This document shows positions 7,101-13,298 of a DNA stretch of 13,298 nt, piece after piece; position 1 is the stretch's first letter; every line of letters begins with the position of its first letter. Under the pieces are notes generated by a model. It was not told the origin of the DNA. It saw nothing but the letters and a program-made list of their open reading frames with translations, and did not search any database. Origin of the DNA: Sedimentisphaerales bacterium (GTDB lineage Bacteria; Planctomycetota; Phycisphaerae; Sedimentisphaerales; SG8-4); NCBI GenBank assembly GCA_016932895.1, contig JAFGCA010000597.1, forward strand, positions 1 to 13,298, in the 5' to 3' direction. Both the position numbers and the translations under genes were made by a program.

Positions 7101-7148
7101 CGGTTTTCTCAGCAATGAGTGACACGACAACAAGACGGAGTAAGGCCA

Positions 7149-8228
7149 ATGGCTAAGAAGAAAAGAAAACTCAACTGGCAGGACAAGGTCGGCAACGTCG
7201 CCCAAATAGGCGGCATCGAGACCTCGGTTCTGGACAATGGACTCGGTCGAGGGACGCGCATCGCCTGGGTCAATACCGGGTCGGGGCTGCGTTACAAGGT
7301 CGTCATCGATCGCGGCCTCGATATCGTCGATGCGTTCTACAACCAGCACAGCCTCGCCTGGCTCAGTCACGCCGGCGCAACTGCGCCGAAAACCGACGCC
7401 AACCGGGACCTGGAGTGGCTCTGGAGCTTTGCAGGCGGGTTGCTGACCACCTGCGGCCTGACGCACGTGGGCGGCCCGGAAACCGATGAATTCGGGCAGC
7501 GCGGCCTGCACGGGCGCATCAGCAACATCCCGGCGGAGGTCGAATCGATCGTCCAGCCCGACCTCGCCGGCGGCAGGCTCGATATGAGCATCACCGCGGT
7601 CATGAAACAGCATCGCGTCTTCGGGCCACATCTCGAACTGCGTCGCACCCTCTCCGGTACGCTGGGCGAGCCGACCCTTCGCATTCACGACGTCGTGACC
7701 AATGTGGGCAACGCCAAAACGCCGCACATGCTGCTCTACCACTGCAACTACGGCTGGCCCCTGGCCGATGAAGGCACGAAGATCGTCTGGAAAGGCCAGT
7801 GCGAGTCGCGGGGACTGGACATGGACAACGCGATATTCAACGACCGACACGATTTTCGCACGTGCTGCAAGCCGCTGACCGCCCACAAAGCGGGCGGCGA
7901 GGCCTGCGGGTTCATCGACGTCACCCCCGACAAAAACGGTACGTGCACCGTCGGCCTCCACAATGAGAGGCTGAGCCTTGCAGTCATGACCCGATACCAG
8001 AAGGAGCAACTGCCCTGCCTGGCCAACTGGCAGCACTGGGGGCCGGGCGAATACGTCACCGGCCTGGAGCCGGGCACCAATTTCCCCATCGGTCAGGCGG
8101 CGGCCCGCCGGCAGAAAAAGCTCATCCATCTCGGCCCCGGCAAGAGCCGAACGTACGACCTCGAAATCACCGCCCTCACCGGCGATAAAGCGATTCGACA
8201 ATTCCTCAAGACGGCGGGCGGTAAATGA
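7149..8228 (+). CDS. DUF4432 family, aldose-1-epimerase-like protein
   Basis: A 359-residue protein of the DUF4432 family (PF14486), which belongs to the galactose-mutarotase-like beta-sandwich superfamily. Family hallmarks are DRGLDI (residues 54-59), GGLLTTCGLTHVG (96-108) and GLHGRISN (119-126). His106 and His121 are candidate catalytic or sugar-binding residues by analogy with mutarotases. The start at 7149 is chosen over the upstream in-frame 7119 because GGAG lies 8 nt before it and the lysine-rich MAKKKRKLNW looks like a natural N-terminus. No signal peptide is visible, so it should be cytoplasmic. Its stop codon overlaps the next start as ATGA (8225-8228), which points to coupled translation with the dehydrogenase. 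The biochemical role of DUF4432 is not established to my knowledge; anomer interconversion of a sugar or sugar phosphate is the natural guess. Confidence 0.85.
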   Translation: MAKKKRKLNWQDKVGNVAQIGGIETSVLDNGLGRGTRIAWVNTGSGLRYKVVIDRGLDIVDAFYNQHSLAWLSHAGATAPKTDANRDLEWLWSFAGGLLTTCGLTHVGGPETDEFGQRGLHGRISNIPAEVESIVQPDLAGGRLDMSITAVMKQHRVFGPHLELRRTLSGTLGEPTLRIHDVVTNVGNAKTPHMLLYHCNYGWPLADEGTKIVWKGQCESRGLDMDNAIFNDRHDFRTCCKPLTAHKAGGEACGFIDVTPDKNGTCTVGLHNERLSLAVMTRYQKEQLPCLANWQHWGPGEYVTGLEPGTNFPIGQAAARRQKKLIHLGPGKSRTYDLEITALTGDKAIRQFLKTAGGK

Positions 8229-9502
8229 GCGAACACGTATTTGTCGGTTTCGGCTTCGGCCCCATCCAGGCCGGACTCTTCGCCAAGGAAGCCTTTCAGA
8301 GCGGCAATTTCAAGCGAATGGTGGTTGCCGAGATCGACCCGGGGCTTGTCGAGGCGGTCCGGGCCAACGCCGGCTCGTACCACGTCAACGTCGCCCGCGC
8401 CGACGGGATCGAGAAGGTACGGATTGACGACGTCGAGTTGCTCAATCCCGCCGATCCGCAGGACGTTCCCGCTCTGCGCGAGGTTCTGCTCCGGGCCACG
8501 GAAGTCGCGACCTGCCTGCCCTCGGTCCGCTTCTACGACTCCGGCACAAACGACAGCGTCGCGGCGCTCATCGCCGGCGGCCTGCATCGACACAAGGCGG
8601 AGGCGACAATCGTCTATGCCGCCGAGAACAACAACCACGCCGCCGAGATCCTGCGGGAGGCCGTGAGCCAAAGGTCGGGGACTTCCCTGCCGGATCGCGC
8701 GGCGTTTCTCAACACCGTCATCGGCAAGATGAGCCGCGTCGTGCAGGACCCGACAGAGATCGCCGAGCTAAGCCTGGCCCCCATCGCACCGGGGATCGAC
8801 CGTGCGTTTCTCGTGGAGGAATTCAACCGCATCCTGGTGAGCAAGGCAACCATCCCGGCCTTCCGCCCGGGCATCGAAGTCTTCATCGAGAAGGACGATC
8901 TGCTGCCGTTCGAGGAGGCCAAGCTCTACGGCCACAACGCCATTCACGCCCTGCTCGGCTTCATCGGCTCGCTCAAAGGCTATGCGAAGATGACCGAACT
9001 CCAGAGCGACGAAGCCCTGATGCGCGTGGCGAAGGAAGCCTTCCTGACCGAGTCGGGCGGCGCACTGATCGATAAGTACGTGTCGCTGGGCGACGCCCTT
9101 TTCACCGAGGCGGGCTACCGCCATTATGCCGAGGACCTCCTGGAGCGCATGACCAATCCGTATCTCGGGGACACTACCGACCGCGCCGCCCGCGACGTCG
9201 TCCGCAAGCTGGGCATAAGCGACCGCATCTTCGGCACGATGGCCCTGGCGCTGGAGCACGGCATCGAGCCGAAGAACATGGCGACCGGCGCGCTGGCGGG
9301 TATCGCACTGCTGCTGGCGAGTTCCGCTGAACACAGCCTGCCGGACGAACTGACCACACTCCACTGGCGGGACATGAGCGCCGACGACCTGCGTCGGCTT
9401 CTCGCGTGGACCTGGCAGGGGCAAACGTCGACGCACATGCAAGCTCTCATCGATCATACGCACCGAGCCCAAGCTCCGCTGGCCGATCTGCTTGAGGGAT
9501 GA
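8225..9502 (+). CDS. Mannitol-1-phosphate 5-dehydrogenase-like polyol dehydrogenase
   Basis: A 425-residue protein resembling the MtlD/long-chain mannitol dehydrogenase family, which oxidises a polyol or polyol phosphate with NAD(P)+. The N-terminus has a Rossmann-type glycine motif, GFGFGPIQAG (residues 8-17). AAENNNHAAE (around E134) corresponds to the family's central ENN segment. The catalytic pattern Lys-x4-Asn-x2-His is present as K233, N238 and H241 in KLYGHNAIHALLGF. It is somewhat longer than E. coli MtlD (382). It starts inside the DUF4432 stop codon (ATGA). A phosphotransferase-system mannitol transporter, the usual partner of MtlD, is absent here, so the substrate is more likely a different polyol or a product of the neighbouring kinase and isomerases. 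The family assignment is moderately secure; the substrate is unknown. Confidence 0.78.
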   Translation: MSEHVFVGFGFGPIQAGLFAKEAFQSGNFKRMVVAEIDPGLVEAVRANAGSYHVNVARADGIEKVRIDDVELLNPADPQDVPALREVLLRATEVATCLPSVRFYDSGTNDSVAALIAGGLHRHKAEATIVYAAENNNHAAEILREAVSQRSGTSLPDRAAFLNTVIGKMSRVVQDPTEIAELSLAPIAPGIDRAFLVEEFNRILVSKATIPAFRPGIEVFIEKDDLLPFEEAKLYGHNAIHALLGFIGSLKGYAKMTELQSDEALMRVAKEAFLTESGGALIDKYVSLGDALFTEAGYRHYAEDLLERMTNPYLGDTTDRAARDVVRKLGISDRIFGTMALALEHGIEPKNMATGALAGIALLLASSAEHSLPDELTTLHWRDMSADDLRRLLAWTWQGQTSTHMQALIDHTHRAQAPLADLLEG

Positions 9503-9584
9503 CGTTGCCCTGGCGCTCTGCTACAGGCCTGGACCCCGGACATCATGGCACACCTTTCCCGGCGACTGCGAGAGCTTGATCGTT

Positions 9585-9590
9585 TATACT
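9585..9590 (+). promoter_or_regulatory. Candidate -10 box for a possibly leaderless transporter transcript
   Basis: TATACT lies 8 nt before the ATG at 9599, so transcription from it would begin at or next to the start codon. No Shine-Dalgarno sequence is visible before that ATG, which agrees with a leaderless message. No clear -35 element is present at 16-18 bp. The rest of the 96-bp gap (9503-9598) shows nothing else. Confidence 0.3.
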
Positions 9591-9598
9591 CTCGATCT

Positions 9599-10489
9599 AT
9601 GACGACCGTTGAAAGACAACAGAAGCTCGCCTACCTCTACGCCGCGGTGGCGGTGGTCTTCTGGTCCACGTCCGCTTCGGCCTTCAAGCTCACCCTGCGC
9701 CATCTGGGCGTGCTGTCCCTTCTGTTCCTGGCCTCAGTGACGTCAACCGTAGCACTCTTTGCCTATCTGGCCGCAACAGGCAAGCTCAAGCTCTTGAGCA
9801 CGTTGACCCGGAGAGACTACCTCGTCTCGGCGGGACTCGGATTTCTCAACCCCTTCCTGTATTACGCGGTCCTGTTCAAGGCGTATTCGCTGCTTCCGGC
9901 CCAGGAGGCCCAGCCGCTCAACTTCGTCTGGCCGCTCACGCTCGTGCTGCTCTCGGTTCCGCTGCTGGGCCAGCGGATCGGCCTGCGAAGCATCGTTGCG
10001 ATCCTGATCAGTTTCTCCGGCGTGGTCGTCATTGGAACGCGCGGTGACGTCCTCGGCTTTCGGTTCTCCAACCCCACCGGAACGGCGCTGGCGCTGAGCA
10101 CGACGATTGTCTGGTCGCTGTTCTGGATCTTCAACACGAAAGACAAGCGAGACGAGACCGTCAGACTGTTCGTCAACTTCGTCTTCGCGTCCGCGTACAT
10201 CCTGCTGTTGGCCCTGTGCCTCGGCAAGCTTGAGATGCCACCGCTCAAAGGGCTGGCGGGCGCCGTCTACGTCGGCCTGTTCGAGATGGGCATTACCTTT
10301 CTGGCCTGGCTCAAAGCTCTCAAAGCCGCCAAAACCACCGCGCACGTGGTGAATCTGATCTACCTCGTCCCGTTCCTTTCCCTGGTCATGATCGCCCTGG
10401 TGGTCGGCGAGAAGATCCTGCCCGCCACCCTGACCGGCCTCGTGCTGATCGTAACCGGCATCGTCACGCAGAAGCTCGTCGAGTCGTAG
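9599..10489 (+). CDS. DMT/EamA-family transporter
   Basis: A 296-residue integral membrane protein of the drug/metabolite transporter superfamily with two EamA-type halves. About ten hydrophobic helices are visible, beginning with LAYLYAAVAVVFWSTSASAF, and each half has the usual short positively charged loops. The second half includes GLFEMGITFLAWLKAL and ends with a helix containing GLVLIVTGIVTQ, both typical of the family. The start at 9599 is preferred to 9545 because it puts the first helix about ten residues from the N-terminus, as is normal, and the 9545 version would add a charged extension that looks non-coding. EamA proteins move amino acids, nucleotides, sugars or their phosphates; direction and substrate are unknown. 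As the last gene of the block it could import or export a cluster metabolite. It converges on the GH127 gene with only 17 bp between stops and no obvious terminator. Confidence 0.85.
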   Translation: MTTVERQQKLAYLYAAVAVVFWSTSASAFKLTLRHLGVLSLLFLASVTSTVALFAYLAATGKLKLLSTLTRRDYLVSAGLGFLNPFLYYAVLFKAYSLLPAQEAQPLNFVWPLTLVLLSVPLLGQRIGLRSIVAILISFSGVVVIGTRGDVLGFRFSNPTGTALALSTTIVWSLFWIFNTKDKRDETVRLFVNFVFASAYILLLALCLGKLEMPPLKGLAGAVYVGLFEMGITFLAWLKALKAAKTTAHVVNLIYLVPFLSLVMIALVVGEKILPATLTGLVLIVTGIVTQKLVES

Positions 10490-10506
10490 CGCCGGACTTC
10501 ACGCTG

Positions 10507-12846
10507 TCACGGTTTCTCCTTGAGCGTCGCGCAGCCGAACACGCCGCCGGCGAGGCTGCCCGCGTGGCCCTCAAAGCGAACGGTGATCTCCGAGCGGCCC
10601 CGGACCAGCGATGGCGGGAACTCATAATCCTCGTGAAAGAGCTCGCCGGGAGCATTATTGTCCAGCCTCACGATGGAGATTCTCTTGCCCCCGACCATCA
10701 CGTCAAACGTGCGTCCCACGTCGCTGCCCCAGTAGGTGCAGCGCAGGATCGTCGGCTCGCCGGGCGCGATGGCGAGGCGATAGCTGAACCAGCCACCGGC
10801 AGCGGCGTCGCGCCAGGGCCGGCCCTGATGGACGCCCGTGCGAGAATCGCGGCTCTCCATGCCGTGCGCCTTCTCGGAGTCAGGGTCTCCAATGATCACG
10901 GAATCAACGGTACGGGCCAGCAGTTCCTGCCGCTCGCGCTCTCGCGTCAGGTAGCGCTCATGGGCCCGGCTGCCTCTTCGCAGGACCCGCCAATAGACGA
11001 CGTACCGCTGATCGAACAACCGGTGGTACGGCACGAGGCGAATGGGCTCGTCCAGCGCGACGGTCCGAAAGGCAATGTCGGCCCCGGGAACGCGCTTGAG
11101 CCAGTCCGTGACGTTGTCGGAATCGACGGCCATGGGCGGCACCGTCGGGATGGGCTGGGGGAACTTGTACCAGTTCTCCGTAGTGTGCGTATTCTCATCG
11201 GTGAGGCCTTCGCCACCCAACTCGCCGGCCAGGACGAGCGGGCCGTACATGAACGCCGTCAGCGTCGGATCATCCGGCATGGGATGCGTGTGCAGGCTCA
11301 TCGGCATCCGCAGGTCCAGCCGGTCGCCGTCGGCCCAGGTGCGGTCCAGAACCAGATAGCGTGACGAAGTGGGCCGCAGCGTGATCGCCTGTCCGTTGAG
11401 CCGGGCGAGGACGCCTTGCGTGGCCCAGTAAGGCCGGCGCACGCAGAGCTCGATGCGCGCCGGCGCAGCGGTCCGCACCGTCAATGCCGTGGTGTCACTG
11501 TCAGGGAAGCCCGTCTCCTGCACGATCTCGACGCTTTTTTCCCGCCAGTCCAGACGCGAGGCCATGAACAGGTTTACGAACAGTCGGTCGCCTTTGTGAA
11601 AGTAGACGGCCTCGCCGTACCGGGCGTGATTCTCCAGGCCCGTGCCCGTGCAGCACCAGAACGAATCGTTGGGCCGATTGAACATCTTCCACCGGCCCGG
11701 AGCCAGCGGAACGAAATACATCATCATGCCCGTGCGGGGGTTCTGCGTGCTCAGGATGCTGTTGACCAACGCCCGCTCGTAGTAGTCGGCATACCGCCCG
11801 TCCGGATTCCACGTAAAAAGGTGCCGGGTGAGCTTGAGCATGTTGTAGGTGCAGCAGGTTTCCTGCGTGTGGTCGCTGAGGTGATGGGCCAGCTCGTCGG
11901 GTTCGCTGCGCCAGTGTTCGCCGTCGCTGGTGCCGCCGGTGCAGTAGGACCGATGGTTGACGACCTGGTCCCAGAAGAACTCGGTGATGTGCCGGTCGGC
12001 CGGATTGCCGGTCAGCTCGTACTGCCGCGCGGTCCCGATCACGTTGGGAATGAAGGAGTTGACGTGCTGACCTTTGAACTGGTCCTGGCGGTTCAGCAGC
12101 GGTTCGGTATACGTCTTCTGGTTGAACCGCCGCGCGAGTTGCAGGTAGGCGTCGTTTCCCGTCAGAGCGGCCAGATTGGCGAAGGCCTCGTTCATCCCGC
12201 CCTGCTCGGTGCGGTTGAGGATCTGCTGCATCTGCTCGTCGCTGAGGCGGGCGAGCCGCGCGCCGTTCCAGGCCGCCATCTTCTCAGCGATTTCCAGTGC
12301 CTGCTCGCTACCAAGGAAGCGATGCACGTCCATGAGACCCGCGTAGATCTTGTGCAGGGTGTAGTACGGCGCCCACACGGGTTTGAGCGTCTCGACGCGG
12401 TCGATCCAGGTCTCGGGAAAGGCGCTCAGGTAGCCGCTGTCACCCAGTGCGCTTTGGCACTCGGCCAGCGCCGCTACGATTCTCTCGGCCCTGGCTTTGA
12501 GCTGTTCGTCTCCGGTAGCGATCGCCATCATCGCACAGGCCGAAAGATAGTGGCCCATGGTGTGGCCGCGCACCTCACAGTCCGGCCGCTCCCACCCACC
12601 GAGAGGCTCAGCGTCGCTGGGCAGGCCCGCATTGATACGAAACGTGTGCAGCAGCCGGTCCGCATCAAGGTCGTGCAGATACCGGTGGTCCCGCTCCTGC
12701 GCGTCCTTAAAAGGCCCGGGCAGCAGCCGCACCCGGCTCAGATCAAACGGCTCGGCCTCGAGAGCAACGGCCGCTTGCAGTTTCGACGCAGTCGCACACG
12801 CCACGACGCAGATCGCCAACAAGAATGAGATGCCTGCCTTTACCAT
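10507..12846 (-). CDS. Secreted GH127 family glycosidase (beta-L-arabinofuranosidase-like, DUF1680)
   Basis: A 779-residue protein with an N-terminal signal (MVKAGISFLLAICVVAC); VVAC at residues 14-17 fits a lipobox, so it may be a lipoprotein, although cleavage by signal peptidase I further on is also possible. Residues ~32-540 form the (alpha/alpha)6-barrel catalytic and beta-sandwich part of PF07944, which hydrolyses beta-L-arabinofuranosides in characterised members. The zinc-thiolate site of HypBA1 is intact by eye: E310 in DGEHW, E329 and C331 in QETCC, and C398-C399 in FWCCTGTG; C399 is the presumed nucleophile. Other family marks are HTMGHYLSA and YYTLHKIYAGLMD. The C-terminal ~130 residues are a further beta-rich domain, possibly carbohydrate binding. 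GAGGA lies 8 nt before the start. It follows folD by 85 bp on the same strand. Substrate preference within the family is not certain. Confidence 0.9.
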   Translation of the reverse strand: MVKAGISFLLAICVVACATASKLQAAVALEAEPFDLSRVRLLPGPFKDAQERDHRYLHDLDADRLLHTFRINAGLPSDAEPLGGWERPDCEVRGHTMGHYLSACAMMAIATGDEQLKARAERIVAALAECQSALGDSGYLSAFPETWIDRVETLKPVWAPYYTLHKIYAGLMDVHRFLGSEQALEIAEKMAAWNGARLARLSDEQMQQILNRTEQGGMNEAFANLAALTGNDAYLQLARRFNQKTYTEPLLNRQDQFKGQHVNSFIPNVIGTARQYELTGNPADRHITEFFWDQVVNHRSYCTGGTSDGEHWRSEPDELAHHLSDHTQETCCTYNMLKLTRHLFTWNPDGRYADYYERALVNSILSTQNPRTGMMMYFVPLAPGRWKMFNRPNDSFWCCTGTGLENHARYGEAVYFHKGDRLFVNLFMASRLDWREKSVEIVQETGFPDSDTTALTVRTAAPARIELCVRRPYWATQGVLARLNGQAITLRPTSSRYLVLDRTWADGDRLDLRMPMSLHTHPMPDDPTLTAFMYGPLVLAGELGGEGLTDENTHTTENWYKFPQPIPTVPPMAVDSDNVTDWLKRVPGADIAFRTVALDEPIRLVPYHRLFDQRYVVYWRVLRRGSRAHERYLTRERERQELLARTVDSVIIGDPDSEKAHGMESRDSRTGVHQGRPWRDAAAGGWFSYRLAIAPGEPTILRCTYWGSDVGRTFDVMVGGKRISIVRLDNNAPGELFHEDYEFPPSLVRGRSEITVRFEGHAGSLAGGVFGCATLKEKP

Positions 12847-12931
12847 GATATTCGTCCTCGCTCACTACGAAAGCGACTCACGGCCTGCTGCACATGCAGA
12901 GTCTCCGCGGGCCGACAGGTGTCGCCCTGCG

Positions 12932-13298
12932 CTACGCGGTGAGACCCGCGGCCCTTTTGGCCGACTCGACGGTGTTGTAAAGGAGCATGGTAATCGTCAT
13001 GGGCCCGACGCCGCCGGGGACCGGCGTGATGAACGACGCCTTTTCCTTGACCGCCTCGAAATCGACGTCGCCAACGAGCCGGTACCCCCGCTTGCGGCTG
13101 GCGTCCTCGACGCGGTTGACGCCCACGTCGATGACGGCGGCGCCGTCCTTGACCATATCGGCGGTAATCGTGTTGGGCCGGCCGGCTGCGGCGATGACGA
13201 CGTCCGCCTGCCGGGTATAGGCCGCGACGTCCTTCGTGCGCGTGTGGCAAACCGTGACCGTCGCGTTTCCCGTCGGGCTCTTCTGGATCAGCATGTTC
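12932..13298 (-). CDS. folD: FolD, methylenetetrahydrofolate dehydrogenase/cyclohydrolase (5' end off window)
   Basis: The C-terminal ~121 residues of FolD; the frame is open to the right edge, so the gene starts outside the window and the ATG at 13294 is internal. FolD interconverts 5,10-methylene- and 10-formyl-tetrahydrofolate in the cytoplasm, with NADP(H) as redox cofactor. Visible family features are [10 protein letters not shown], then [29 protein letters not shown] and the signature [15 protein letters not shown]. The catalytic Lys and the N-terminal signature are off the window. The TAG stop is at 12932-12934. This is a housekeeping gene, and its place upstream of a glycosidase on the same strand is probably incidental. 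Confidence 0.93.
   Translation of the reverse strand, partial: NMLIQKSPTGNATVTVCHTRTKDVAAYTRQADVVIAAAGRPNTITADMVKDGAAVIDVGVNRVEDASRKRGYRLVGDVDFEAVKEKASFITPVPGGVGPMTITMLLYNTVESAKRAAGLTA

Noticed and set aside
6819..8201. 460-codon open frame on the - strand
   Set aside because: It covers the DUF4432 gene and the palindromic gap in antisense, and no conserved motif is visible.
11416..12828. 470-codon open frame on the + strand
   Set aside because: It is antisense to the GH127 gene, whose zinc and catalytic residues are intact. It is a shadow of that gene's codon bias.

Overview
The window is GC-rich and densely coding. Its gene content suggests a planctomycete, possibly of the Phycisphaerae or Sedimentisphaerales type: an FAD-dependent oxidoreductase carrying HEAT-like repeats, a secreted HEAT-repeat protein, DUF1680/GH127 and DUF4432 proteins, PIG-L and NagB-like sugar enzymes. 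This taxonomic placement is inference from gene content; no rRNA or other marker is present.

Layout. Positions 1-1023 hold the C-terminal part of an FAD-dependent oxidoreductase with a HEAT-like tail, entering from the left edge. Positions 1183-2574 encode an exported HEAT-repeat protein. From 2763 to 10489 seven genes run on the + strand: a xylose-isomerase-like TIM-barrel enzyme, a PIG-L (LmbE-type) deacetylase, a NagB-like aminosugar-phosphate isomerase/deaminase, a PfkB-family sugar kinase, a DUF4432 mutarotase-like protein, a mannitol-1-phosphate-dehydrogenase-like enzyme and a DMT/EamA transporter. Convergent to these, on the - strand, lie a secreted GH127 (beta-L-arabinofuranosidase family) glycosidase at 10507-12846 and, at the right edge, the C-terminal part of FolD (12932-13298).

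The seven-gene block reads as a catabolic cluster for an unidentified sugar, aminosugar or polyol: deacetylation, deamination/isomerisation, aldose-ketose isomerisation, phosphorylation, anomer handling, polyol oxidation and transport are all represented. Tight spacing supports co-translation of parts of it: the NagB-like ribosome binding site overlaps the PIG-L stop codon, and the DUF4432 and dehydrogenase genes overlap as ATGA. The substrate cannot be read from sequence, and several active sites differ from the characterised enzymes. The isomerase has His where XylA has a metal-binding Asp, and the NagB-like protein has an altered DxH...E active-site loop.

The most striking non-coding features are two elaborate inverted-repeat elements inside this cluster. 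The first (3810-3972) is AT-rich and three-armed: a 23-position terminal stem encloses two perfect hairpins with 8-nt loops. The second (6967-7057) is GC-rich, with a perfect 17-bp outer stem and an 11-bp inner stem, followed by a short GTGGGTC/GACCCAC hairpin. They look like MITE-like insertions or structured RNA elements. All intergenic gaps are under 300 bases.
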